DNA from: Aliihoeflea aestuarii
Lineage (GTDB): Bacteria > Pseudomonadota > Alphaproteobacteria > Rhizobiales > Rhizobiaceae
Direction of reading: 5' to 3'
NCBI RefSeq assembly: GCF_024105665.1
Contig: NZ_JAAAMK010000003.1
Span: 124,001-188,000, forward strand
Length of the DNA stretch: 64,000 nucleotides
This document shows positions 40,001 through 48,078 of the stretch, piece by piece; positions within the stretch are counted from its first letter, which is position 1, and each line of letters opens with the position of its first letter. The notes under the pieces were generated by a model. The model saw nothing but the letters and a program-made list of their open reading frames with translations, did no database searches and was not told the DNA's origin. A program made the position numbers and the translations under genes.

Positions 40001-40978
40001 ATGAAGACGCTTGCCGCATCCCTGACACTCGCGACCGCCCTTGCCGTCATGCCGCAGATGGCCGGTGCGCAGGACTATCCAACCCAGCCGATCACGATCG
40101 TCGTGCCGTTCACGGCCGGTGGCCCGACCGACACGGTGACCCGCCTCGTCGCGCAGGCGATGAGCGCCGACCTCGGCCAGCAGATCGTGGTCGAAAATGT
40201 CGGCGGCGCGGGCGGCACGCTCGGTGCCGGACGCGTCGCGCAGGCGCAGCCCGACGGCTACACGCTGCTTCTCCACCATATCGGCATGGCGACGAGCGCG
40301 ACGCTCTACCGCGAGCTTCCTTTCAACGCGCTCGAGGACTTCGAATATGTCGGCCTCGTCACCGAGGTGCCGATGGTCATGGTCGGCCGGCCCGATCTCG
40401 AAGCGGAAACGCTCGAGGATGTCATCAATTTCGTGCGCGAGGGTGGCGAGGACGTGATGTATGCCAATGCCGGCATCGGCGCGGCGTCGCATCTTTGCGG
40501 CCTGTTGTTCATGGAAGCCATCGACACGCAGATGACGACCATTCCCTATCAGGGAACCGGTCCCGCCGTCACCGATTTGATGGGCGGACAGGTCGACCTC
40601 ATGTGCGACCAGACGACCAACACCACGCCGCAGATCAACGAAGGGTCGATCAAGGCGTTCGCGGTGACCGTACCGGAGCGCGTCGAAAGCCTGCCTGATG
40701 TTCCGACCGGTGCCGAAGCCGGCATCGACGGCTTCGAAGTCTCGATCTGGCACGGCGTCTATGCGCCCAAGGGAACGCCTGAGGAAATCGTGCAGCGCCT
40801 GAGCCAGTCGCTTCAGGTGGCGCTTGCCGACGAAACCGTCATCGCGCGCTTCGGCGACCTCGGCACCGTTCCCTCGCCGGCCGAGGATGCGACGCCCGAG
40901 GCCCTTCAGGCCAAGGTGCAAAGCGAGATCGACCTGTGGCGTCCGATCATCGAAGCGGCCGGCGTCTACGCGAACTGA
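40001..40978 (+). CDS. tctC: Tripartite tricarboxylate transporter receptor TctC (Bug family)
   Basis: The 325-residue protein has a signal peptide (MKTLAASLTLATALAVMPQMAGA) and the Bug-family signatures YPTQPITIVVPFTAGGPTD and VVENVGGAGGTLGAGRVAQA, split at the first loop. PSGYT-like PDGYTLLLHHIG follows. Bug proteins bind carboxylates through water-mediated contacts, so the ligand is likely an organic acid such as citrate but is not determinable here. GGGAGG at 39988-39993 is a strong ribosome-binding site. Confidence 0.93.
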   Translation: MKTLAASLTLATALAVMPQMAGAQDYPTQPITIVVPFTAGGPTDTVTRLVAQAMSADLGQQIVVENVGGAGGTLGAGRVAQAQPDGYTLLLHHIGMATSATLYRELPFNALEDFEYVGLVTEVPMVMVGRPDLEAETLEDVINFVREGGEDVMYANAGIGAASHLCGLLFMEAIDTQMTTIPYQGTGPAVTDLMGGQVDLMCDQTTNTTPQINEGSIKAFAVTVPERVESLPDVPTGAEAGIDGFEVSIWHGVYAPKGTPEEIVQRLSQSLQVALADETVIARFGDLGTVPSPAEDATPEALQAKVQSEIDLWRPIIEAAGVYAN

Positions 40979-40995
40979 TCTTTCAACGATATTCA

Positions 40996-41020
40996 GGGGC
41001 CGTCCGGCAAGGGCGGCCCC
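40996..41020 (+). other. GC-rich hairpin between tctC and tctB
   Basis: 10-bp stem GGGGCCGTCC / GGGCGGCCCC (one wobble) with loop GGCAA and no T-tract. Its position after the receptor gene suggests mRNA stabilisation or partial attenuation. Confidence 0.65.
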
Positions 41021-41044
41021 TTCGCATTTCAAGGAGGGGCGCGG

Positions 41045-41494
41045 ATGCTATCCCGCGACTATCGTGACATCGTCGGCGGCGGTCTTCTGATCGTGGGCGG
41101 CCTGCTTTTCACCTGGTATGCCGCCACGCATTACGAACTCGGCACGCTCCGGCGCATGGGGCCGGGCATGTTCCCGACGGGTCTGGGCGTGACGCTCGCC
41201 CTCTTCGGCGTCCTGATGGCGGTTCCGGCCTTCTTCCGTCAGGGAGAAATGCCGGTCATCCGCATCTGGACGCCGCTCTTCGTCCTTGCCGGCGTCGCCG
41301 CCTTCGCCATGACGATTCGTCCGTTTGGTCTGATTCCCGCGATTCTGGCGGTCGTCGTCATTTCTTCCTTCGCGGAGCTGAAGGTGCGGCCCGTCAGCCT
41401 CGCCATCCTGTGCATCGTGCTGTGCCTGATCGCCTGGCTCACCTTCCGCGTCGGGCTCGGCCTGCCGATCGCAATGTGGCGCTGGCCCTTCTAG
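41045..41494 (+). CDS. tctB: Tripartite tricarboxylate transporter small membrane subunit TctB
   Basis: The 149-residue protein has four hydrophobic helices (about 10-26, 42-61, 76-95 and 106-140 as a long pair) and the DUF1468/TctB features RRMGPGMFPTGLG. It forms the membrane complex with TctA. The ATG at 41045 follows AGGAGGGGCGCGG. Confidence 0.92.
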   Translation: MLSRDYRDIVGGGLLIVGGLLFTWYAATHYELGTLRRMGPGMFPTGLGVTLALFGVLMAVPAFFRQGEMPVIRIWTPLFVLAGVAAFAMTIRPFGLIPAILAVVVISSFAELKVRPVSLAILCIVLCLIAWLTFRVGLGLPIAMWRWPF

Positions 41495-41506
41495 GAGAAC
41501 GACGAG

Positions 41507-43036
41507 ATGGATATCTTCTCCAATATCGCGATCGGTCTCGAAACCGCGCTTTCCTGGAACAACCTCTTCTACTGCTTTCTCGGCGTGTTCCTGGGCACGC
41601 TGGTCGGCGTCATTCCGGGCATCGGTGTCCTGTCGGCGATCTCGATGCTGTTCCCGATCACCTTCTATCTGGATCCGACCACGGCGCTGATCATGCTCGC
41701 CGGCATCTGGTACGGTACGTCTTATGGCGGCAATACCGCCTCGATCCTGCTCAACATTCCCGGCACGCCGGCCAATGCCGTAACCTGCCTCGACGGCTAC
41801 CCGATGGCCCGTCAGGGCCGCGGCGGCGTGGCGCTTTTGATGACGACGGTCGCCTCCTTCACCGGCAGCACGATCGGCATTCTGCTTCTCATGCTTTTTG
41901 CGCCGACGATCGCCAAATATGCGCTGTCTTTCGGCTCGGCCGAGTATTTCGCGCTCATGGTGCTCGGCCTCGTCGCCGCCTCGACCATTTCCGACGGGTC
42001 CGCCGTCAAGGGCCTCGCGATGGTCGTGCTCGGCATCATGTTCGGCACGGTCGGCGCCGACATCTATACGGGCACGCCGCGCTTTTCCTTCGGCGTCCTG
42101 GAGCTGACCGACGCGATCAGCCTGATCGCGCTCGCCATGGGCATTTTCGGCGTTGCCGAAGTGATCGCGTCGGTGCGCAATGTCCATCCTGGCGACATCG
42201 ACCGCGAAAGCGTAACGTTCCGGGCCATGAAGCCGACGAAGGACGATATGCGCCGTTCGTGGTTCCCCATGCTGCGCGGCTCGTCGATCGGCGCCTTCTT
42301 CGGCACGCTGCCGGGGACAGGCCCGTCGGTCGCCGCCTTCATGGCCTATGCGATGGAAAAGCGGGTCGCCAGGGAGCCGAAACGCTTCGGCAAGGGTGCG
42401 ATCGAAGGCATCATGGCGCCCGAATCGGCCAATAACTCGGCCGACCAGACATCTTTCATTCCGACCCTGTCCCTGGGCATTCCCGGCAGCCCGACCATGG
42501 CTCTGATGCTGGGCGCGCTGATGATCCACGGCATCGCGCCCGGTCCGAGCCTCATGACCGACCAGCCGTCGCTGTTCTGGGGCCTGATCATGAGCTTCTG
42601 GATCGGCAATGTGCTGCTCGTCATCCTCAATGTGCCGCTGATCGGCGTGTGGGTGCGACTTTTGATGATCCCGTATCATCTGCTTTTCCCGGCCGTTTTG
42701 ATGTTCATCTGCATCGGCACCTATTCGGTCAACAATTCGAGTTTCGAGGTCTGGCTCGTCGTCTTCTTCGGCTTCCTCGGCTATTCGATGCGCATCTTCG
42801 ACTTTCCGGCTGCGCCGCTTCTTCTCGGTTTCGTTCTCGGGCCGATGATGGAGGAGCATTTCCGGCGCGCCATGCTGTTGTCGCGGGGCAATTTCTCCAC
42901 CTTCATCGACCGGCCGATCTCGGCCGTCGTCATGGCTTTGACGGCGATGTTGCTCGTGTGGGGCGTCTGGTCCGCCTTGAAGCAGCGCAAGCGCTCGCGC
43001 GCGAACCTTGCCCCCGATCCCGCCGGGGCATCCTGA
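41507..43036 (+). CDS. tctA: Tripartite tricarboxylate transporter large membrane subunit TctA
   Basis: The 509-residue protein has about 11-12 transmembrane helices and the TctA repeats GTLVGVIPGIGVLSAISML and TLPGTGPSVAAFMAYAMEK, plus GGNTASILLNIPGTPA. It is the ion-coupled permease of the system. It starts 12 bp after tctB and is followed by an intrinsic terminator. Confidence 0.95.
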   Translation: MDIFSNIAIGLETALSWNNLFYCFLGVFLGTLVGVIPGIGVLSAISMLFPITFYLDPTTALIMLAGIWYGTSYGGNTASILLNIPGTPANAVTCLDGYPMARQGRGGVALLMTTVASFTGSTIGILLLMLFAPTIAKYALSFGSAEYFALMVLGLVAASTISDGSAVKGLAMVVLGIMFGTVGADIYTGTPRFSFGVLELTDAISLIALAMGIFGVAEVIASVRNVHPGDIDRESVTFRAMKPTKDDMRRSWFPMLRGSSIGAFFGTLPGTGPSVAAFMAYAMEKRVAREPKRFGKGAIEGIMAPESANNSADQTSFIPTLSLGIPGSPTMALMLGALMIHGIAPGPSLMTDQPSLFWGLIMSFWIGNVLLVILNVPLIGVWVRLLMIPYHLLFPAVLMFICIGTYSVNNSSFEVWLVVFFGFLGYSMRIFDFPAAPLLLGFVLGPMMEEHFRRAMLLSRGNFSTFIDRPISAVVMALTAMLLVWGVWSALKQRKRSRANLAPDPAGAS

Positions 43037-43060
43037 AGCAAGGTTTCCGACGATCCCAGG

Positions 43061-43088
43061 AGGCCGCGCGACAGATGCGCGGCCTTTT
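43061..43088 (+). terminator. Intrinsic terminator of tctCBA
   Basis: Perfect 9-bp stem AGGCCGCGC (43061-43069) / GCGCGGCCT (43077-43085), 7-nt loop, then TTTT. It closes the tct operon 24 bp after tctA and overlaps the earliest possible start of the next kinase gene. Confidence 0.88.
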
Positions 43089-44964
43089 GCTTTGGGCGCA
43101 GGAGGGCTACGCAACGCCGGTGCAATTGCTCTATAGTTCGCCGGTGCTCGACCGGTCCTGGAAAAATCGAACCCTACTCGTCGCTGCGGGCCTTGCGTTC
43201 GTGGCCGTTTCGTCTTTCGCGACCAGCGTCGTCTGGCAGGCGCGGGCGGAGCGTTCGCTCGTTCAGGCCGGCGAGCAGCGGCTGAGCCTCGTGGTCGCGT
43301 CAGTGCGGTCCGCCGTCCTGCAGAACGACCATCTGCCGCTCGCCCTCGCCCTCGATCCGGATGTGCGCCTTGCGCTGCGCCAGCCGGCGAACAGCGACGC
43401 GATCGATCTGCTCAATCGCAAGCTTTCCCTTCTCGTCAACGCGTCGAGCGGCGCGGCGCTTTATGTGATGGATCTTTCCGGGCTTACCATCGCGGCCAGC
43501 AACTGGGACGAGCCGGGCTCCTTCCTCGGCCAGAACTACGCGTTCCGTTCCTATTTCGAGCTTGCGCTGGAACGGGAGCGCGGCGCCTTCTATGCCATTG
43601 GCGCGACGACGAACCGCGCCGGCTATTTCCTGTCGCGGGCTGTCAGGGACGGGGGCCGGGTTATCGGCGTGGCCGTCGTCAAGATCGAGTTCGACGATGT
43701 CGAGAAGGTCTGGGCGGATGCGGATGAATCCGTTCTGGTCACGGATGCCAACGACATCGTCTTTCTGGCGAGCGCGGGCGCGTGGAAATACCGTGCGCTG
43801 TCGGCCTTGAGCGAAGACGTGCAGGACGAGATCGCGCGCACGCAGCAATATGCCGGCGAGGCGCTGACGCCGATGGCAATCGATCCGGTCGGCGGGAGCG
43901 AGACGGCGTCGCATATCCGGATCGATGGACAGGACAAGGTGCTGCTCTCGCAATCGGCCCCGCTGGCCGAACTCGGGTGGATGGTCCATCAGTTGACCGA
44001 CATCGAGCCCATGGCGCTGGCGCGGCGCGACGGCGCGATCATCGGCGGCAGCGCTTCCGCTCTTTTGCTGGCGCTGGTGCTTGCCTTCGTTCAACGCCAG
44101 CGCATGCTTGCCGAGGAACGCCGCGCGCGAATTCTGCTGGAAGACAGGGTCGAGGCACGCACCGCCGAACTGACCGCCGCCAACCGGCAGCTCGTGAGCG
44201 AGATCGAGGAGCGAGAGCGTGCCGAACGCGATCTACGCGCCGCGCAGGCCGAACTGGTGCAAGCCGAAAAGCTCGCCGCGCTGGGGCGCATGTCGGCGGC
44301 GATCGCCCACGAGGTCAACCAGCCTTTGGGCGCAATCCGGACATCGGCCGCAAGCGCCGCGCTTCTCGTTCGGCAGGGCGAGACGGTGGAGGCATCCGAA
44401 ACGCTGTCGCGCATCGGAACTCTGGCCGCCCGCGCGGCCGCGATTACAGCGCATCTGCGCAACTTCGCCCGCAAGGGCCGGTCGGGCGTGCGCGAACCCT
44501 TCGCCGTCGACCGGTCGCTGCGCCGCGCGCTCGATCTGTCGCGCGAGGCGTCGAATGCTGTCGATGTCGAAATCGTGACCGACATCGAGCAGGTGATGGC
44601 GCTGGGAAGCGCGCTTCCTTTCGAGCAGGTTGCCGCAAACCTGATCAGGAACGCCATGGACGCCGTAGCGACGAAGTCGGGCGGCCGCATCGAGATCACC
44701 GTTCGAAGGAAGGCGGGGCGTGTCGAGGTTCGGGTGATCGACAACGGTCCGGGTTTTCCGCAGGCCGATATCGACAAGGTCTTCGATCCGTTCTTCACCA
44801 CCAAGGAGGTCGGCGAGGGGCTTGGCCTCGGCCTTTCGATCGCCTACGGCATGGTGCGGGAGTTTTCCGGCACGATCCGCGCCTCGAACCTGCCGGGTGG
44901 AGGTGCATGCGTCTGCGTCGAACTGGACGCGGCCGAACACCCTGTCGAACTGGTAGGAGCCTGA
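43075..44964 (+). CDS. DctB-type sensor histidine kinase (module 2)
   Basis: The protein is up to 629 residues long. It has a first TM near 37-57 (LLVAAGLAFVAVSSFATSV), a periplasmic PDC sensor with NYAFRSYFELALERERGAFY, and a second TM near 323-343. The HisKA box is AIAHEVNQPLGAIRTSA, and the G boxes are IDNGPGFP and GEGLGLGLSIAYGM. The ATG at 43075 lies in the loop of the tct terminator, so a later start (GTG 43120 or GTG 43144) may be real. It pairs with the regulator that overlaps its stop codon. Its sensor differs clearly from that of module 1, so its ligand probably differs too. Confidence 0.88.
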   Translation: MRGLLLWAQEGYATPVQLLYSSPVLDRSWKNRTLLVAAGLAFVAVSSFATSVVWQARAERSLVQAGEQRLSLVVASVRSAVLQNDHLPLALALDPDVRLALRQPANSDAIDLLNRKLSLLVNASSGAALYVMDLSGLTIAASNWDEPGSFLGQNYAFRSYFELALERERGAFYAIGATTNRAGYFLSRAVRDGGRVIGVAVVKIEFDDVEKVWADADESVLVTDANDIVFLASAGAWKYRALSALSEDVQDEIARTQQYAGEALTPMAIDPVGGSETASHIRIDGQDKVLLSQSAPLAELGWMVHQLTDIEPMALARRDGAIIGGSASALLLALVLAFVQRQRMLAEERRARILLEDRVEARTAELTAANRQLVSEIEERERAERDLRAAQAELVQAEKLAALGRMSAAIAHEVNQPLGAIRTSAASAALLVRQGETVEASETLSRIGTLAARAAAITAHLRNFARKGRSGVREPFAVDRSLRRALDLSREASNAVDVEIVTDIEQVMALGSALPFEQVAANLIRNAMDAVATKSGGRIEITVRRKAGRVEVRVIDNGPGFPQADIDKVFDPFFTTKEVGEGLGLGLSIAYGMVREFSGTIRASNLPGGGACVCVELDAAEHPVELVGA

Positions 44965-46343
44965 TGATGCAACCGGCGCTCGAGGTTCTGTTCGTCGATG
45001 ACGATGCCGCCATGCGCCAGTCGGTGGAGCAATATCTGCGCCTTTCCGGCTTTCGGTTGACGGCCGTGCCCGGCGCAGCCGCTGCGCTGGAGCGGCTGAC
45101 GCCCGATTATCCGGGCATTCTCGTCTCCGACCTCAAGATGCCGGGAATGGACGGAAGGGAGCTTCTGGACAGGGTCCGCACCATCGATGCCGAGCTTCCC
45201 GTCGTGATGATCACCGGCCATGGCGACGTGGAAACCGCGGTCGAGATGATGCGGCGCGGCGCGTATGACTTCATCGAAAAACCGTTCGATCCCGCCCGCT
45301 TCTCGGATACGCTGACGCGCGCGAGCGAAAAACGGCGGCTCGTCATGGAAAACCGGGCGCTGCGCAGCGCTATATCCGATCGCACGCTGTCGGGACGCAT
45401 CATCGGCACCTCGCAGGCCGCGCAGAGGCTTCGCGCGGCGGTCACCGAGATCGCGGCGACGGATGTCGGCGTAGTGCTGGTCGGCGAAACCGGCGTCGGC
45501 AAGGATCTCGTCGCGCGCTCCATCCACGAGGCGAGCCGGCGTGCCAGCGGCAATTTCGTCGCGGTCAATTGCGCGGCCATCCCCGAAAGCATGGTCGAAA
45601 GCGAGCTTTTCGGACATGAGCAGGGCGCCTTTACGGGGGCTGCGCGCGCGCGCGAAGGCAAAATCGAGCATGCCGACGGCGGGACGCTCTTTCTCGACGA
45701 GATCGAATCGATGCCGCTTGCCATGCAGGCGAAGCTCCTTCGCGCGCTTCAGGAGCATGCGGTCGAACGTCTCGGTTCGAACCGCACGATCAACGTGGAT
45801 CTGCGCACTGTGGCGGCGGCCAAGGGCGATCTCTCGCAAGCCGGTCGGTCCGGGGCCTTCCGATCCGACCTTTTCTATCGCATCGCCGTGGTCGAGCTGC
45901 ACATTCCGCCGCTGCGCGAGCGTGCCGAGGATATTTTGCTTCTGTTCGAGCATTTCGCGGCGCAGGCCGCCGAGACCCATGGGCGCGAACCGAAACCGCT
46001 CGCCCAGGAAACGGCGTCGGCCCTGCTCGCGCATGACTGGCCGGGCAATGTGCGCGAGTTGCGCAATGCGGCCGAGCGATACGTTCTCGGCTTTTCAGGC
46101 GCGGTCGACGTCGCTTTTGGCCGTCCTTCCCCGACGAACGGCAAGGGTCAGCCGCTTTCGAGCCGTGTCGAGGCGTTCGAGCGATCGCTGATCGAGCGCA
46201 GTCTTGCGGAGGCCGACGGCAGTATCGCCGAAGTCATGGCCGATCTGGGCATTCCCCGCAGAACGCTGAACGAAAAGATGGCGCGTTACGGCCTGTCGCG
46301 GCTGCGTTCATCACCAATCGATCAGCAAGATTCCGCCGACTGA
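44964..46343 (+). CDS. DctD-type sigma-54-dependent response regulator (module 2)
   Basis: The 459-residue protein has a receiver domain (phospho-acceptor D56 in LVSDLKMPGMDG), Walker A GETGVGKD near 174-181, a normal GAFTGA loop at 221-226, Walker B GTLFLDEIES, and a C-terminal Fis-type HTH (IAEVMADLGIPRRTLNEKM). It starts on the last base of the kinase stop (TGATG). A consensus sigma-54 promoter 68 bp downstream indicates that the TAXI-TRAP operon is its target. Confidence 0.93.
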   Translation: MMQPALEVLFVDDDAAMRQSVEQYLRLSGFRLTAVPGAAAALERLTPDYPGILVSDLKMPGMDGRELLDRVRTIDAELPVVMITGHGDVETAVEMMRRGAYDFIEKPFDPARFSDTLTRASEKRRLVMENRALRSAISDRTLSGRIIGTSQAAQRLRAAVTEIAATDVGVVLVGETGVGKDLVARSIHEASRRASGNFVAVNCAAIPESMVESELFGHEQGAFTGAARAREGKIEHADGGTLFLDEIESMPLAMQAKLLRALQEHAVERLGSNRTINVDLRTVAAAKGDLSQAGRSGAFRSDLFYRIAVVELHIPPLRERAEDILLLFEHFAAQAAETHGREPKPLAQETASALLAHDWPGNVRELRNAAERYVLGFSGAVDVAFGRPSPTNGKGQPLSSRVEAFERSLIERSLAEADGSIAEVMADLGIPRRTLNEKMARYGLSRLRSSPIDQQDSAD

Positions 46344-46365
46344 ATCTGTCGATCGGCGGATTTTT
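46332..46365 (+). terminator. Intrinsic terminator of the module 2 regulator gene
   Basis: Stem TCCGCCGA (46332-46339) / TCGGCGGA (46353-46360) with a 13-nt loop followed by TTTTT. The left arm lies in the last codons of the regulator gene. Confidence 0.85.
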
Positions 46366-46410
46366 GCTCAAAACTGGTCGACGAACTCCCCATTTGCGCC
46401 TTTTCCGGTC

Positions 46411-46426
46411 TGGCACGCCGATTGCA
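46411..46426 (+). promoter_or_regulatory. Consensus sigma-54 (RpoN) promoter of the TAXI-TRAP operon
   Basis: TGGCACG-CCGA-TTGCA matches the -24/-12 consensus at every conserved base with exact spacing (GG at 46412-46413, GC at 46424-46425). Transcription should start near 46437, giving a leader of about 160 nt. It is the only perfect match I found in the window. Confidence 0.92.
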
Positions 46427-46595
46427 AAGTGTTCGTATCGGTCGCCTCTCCGGCGCCGATCCGAACCTGCGAAGCATATCGCGGTCGGAGGGAGGAGTGG
46501 CCTGCGCAGGCAGGCCGTGCGGACGAGGTCCGCCTTTTATTCCCTTTCGGCCGTGTTCGTTTCGCCAACGTAATGCCTGAGGGAGGTTTTTCAGG

Positions 46596-47564
46596 ATGAG
46601 ACTATTCAAGACGGCACTTCTCGCCGCATCCGTCGCGATGGCTGGTCCCGCGTTCGCGCAGCAGCAGCTTTCGGTTGCGACCGGCGGCACGGGCGGTGTG
46701 TACTATCCGATCGGCGGCGGTCTCGCCGAACTGATCAACCAGCATATCGAAGGCTATGCCGCGGTTGCCGAGGTCACGGGCGCATCGGTCGAGAACGTCG
46801 CGCTGATCCACCGTGGCGATTCGGACATCGCCATCGGTCTTGGTGACAGCGTCTATCAGGGCTTCACCGGCACCGGTCAGTTCGAAGGCCGTCAGGCCGA
46901 CAGCCTGCGCGTTCTCGCCTCGGTCTATCCGAACGCGGTGCAGATCGTCGTTCCGGCCGATTCCGATATCCAGTCGCTCGAGGATCTGCGCGGCAAGCGC
47001 GTTTCGGTCGGCGCGCCGGGGTCGGGCACCGAGCTCAACGCGCGTGCGCTCATCGAAGCCGTCGGCATGACCTATGACGATCTGGCCGCAGCCCAGCGTC
47101 TCAACTTCAACGAGACAGCCGACGCCCTGCGCGATGGCGACATCGACGCCGGCATCTGGAGTGTCGGGCCGCCGACGTCCTCGATCATGAACCTGACCGC
47201 CACGCGCAACATCCGTCTCATCCCGATCACGGAAGAGCAGGTCGCAGCGGCGCAGGAGATCGAGCCGATCTTCGCGTCCTACACGCTTCCGTCCGGTCTT
47301 TACGACGGCGTGACGGAAGATGTCGGCACGGTCGGCATCCCGAATGTCTGGTTCGTCTCCGAGGAGATGGACGAGGAACTCGCCTACGAGATCACCAAGA
47401 TGCTCTACGATCGCCATGCCGATCTCGTCGCCATTCACCCGGCGGCGAACGACACGACGGTCGAGTTCACCATCGGCTCGAGCCCGATCCCGCTTCATGC
47501 CGGCGCGCTGCGCTATTATGAGGAGATCGGCGCCGAGATTCCGGACAATCTGCGCGAGCAGTAG
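46596..47564 (+). CDS. TAXI-family TRAP transporter solute-binding protein 1
   Basis: The 322-residue protein has a signal peptide (MRLFKTALLAASVAMAGPAFA) and the TAXI hallmarks LSVATGGTGGVYYPIGGGLA and GKRVSVGAPGSGTELNARAL, split around residues 125-145. IWSVGPPTSSIMNL and the C-terminal HAGALRYYEEIG are typical. It delivers substrate to the fused permease two genes downstream. A strong GGGAGG lies 9 nt before the ATG. TAXI ligands are mostly unknown; glutamate, glutamine or dicarboxylates have been proposed for some members. Confidence 0.94.
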   Translation: MRLFKTALLAASVAMAGPAFAQQQLSVATGGTGGVYYPIGGGLAELINQHIEGYAAVAEVTGASVENVALIHRGDSDIAIGLGDSVYQGFTGTGQFEGRQADSLRVLASVYPNAVQIVVPADSDIQSLEDLRGKRVSVGAPGSGTELNARALIEAVGMTYDDLAAAQRLNFNETADALRDGDIDAGIWSVGPPTSSIMNLTATRNIRLIPITEEQVAAAQEIEPIFASYTLPSGLYDGVTEDVGTVGIPNVWFVSEEMDEELAYEITKMLYDRHADLVAIHPAANDTTVEFTIGSSPIPLHAGALRYYEEIGAEIPDNLREQ

Positions 47565-47583
47565 GACGGTCGGGGTCGCTTCG

Positions 47584-48078
47584 ATGCGACTTGCAATCAT
47601 GAAAGACGCGAGGTGCGGGCTGCTGCCCGCCCTCGCACTTACCGTTCTGGCGCTGCCGGCAACGGCCGGAACGATCGAGGTCATCGGTGCCGACAGCCGG
47701 AAGCTGGCGAGTGTCGACGCGCAATCCTGGTGCATCGCGTGGAACCATTCGGTCGCCGGCTTCGAGGTGAAGGACTGCTACAGCTTGCGCGGTGGGTTGA
47801 TGGTTCTGGAACGGAGCCACCAGCCGGATTTCGCCGCCGGCCTCGGCCACATACCCGGACGCGGCGTCCAAAGATCGGACGGCGCGGGCGGATACTGGAT
47901 AGACGGCATCGACGAAATCGTGCCGGGAAATTGCTACCGTCTGCGCGTCGGATCGGCCCGGGTCGATCACCGGATCGTCGCAGGCGACATCGACATCAGC
48001 CTCACGGAGCTTGCGGCGGGGACCAGCGTGGCCATACGCGCGAGCGATCCTGAGAGCAGGGGAATTCGAGAATGTTGA
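47584..48078 (+). CDS. DUF1850 protein of the TAXI-TRAP operon
   Basis: The 164-residue protein starts MRLAIMKDARCGLLP followed by a hydrophobic signal-like stretch ending LPATAG. The DUF1850 pattern is ASVDAQSWCIAWNHSVAGFEVKD, split across the SCI/WNHSV core, and VERSH-like LERSHQPDFAAGLG. DUF1850 genes commonly lie between a TAXI receptor and its fused permease. The role is unknown, perhaps an accessory periplasmic subunit. It overlaps the permease start by 7 bp. Confidence 0.85.
   Translation: MRLAIMKDARCGLLPALALTVLALPATAGTIEVIGADSRKLASVDAQSWCIAWNHSVAGFEVKDCYSLRGGLMVLERSHQPDFAAGLGHIPGRGVQRSDGAGGYWIDGIDEIVPGNCYRLRVGSARVDHRIVAGDIDISLTELAAGTSVAIRASDPESRGIREC

Noticed and set aside
41048-43114. 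688-codon open frame opposite tctB and tctA
   Set aside because: Low-complexity charged translation typical of antisense frames in GC-rich DNA; the forward strand encodes clear TctB and TctA proteins.
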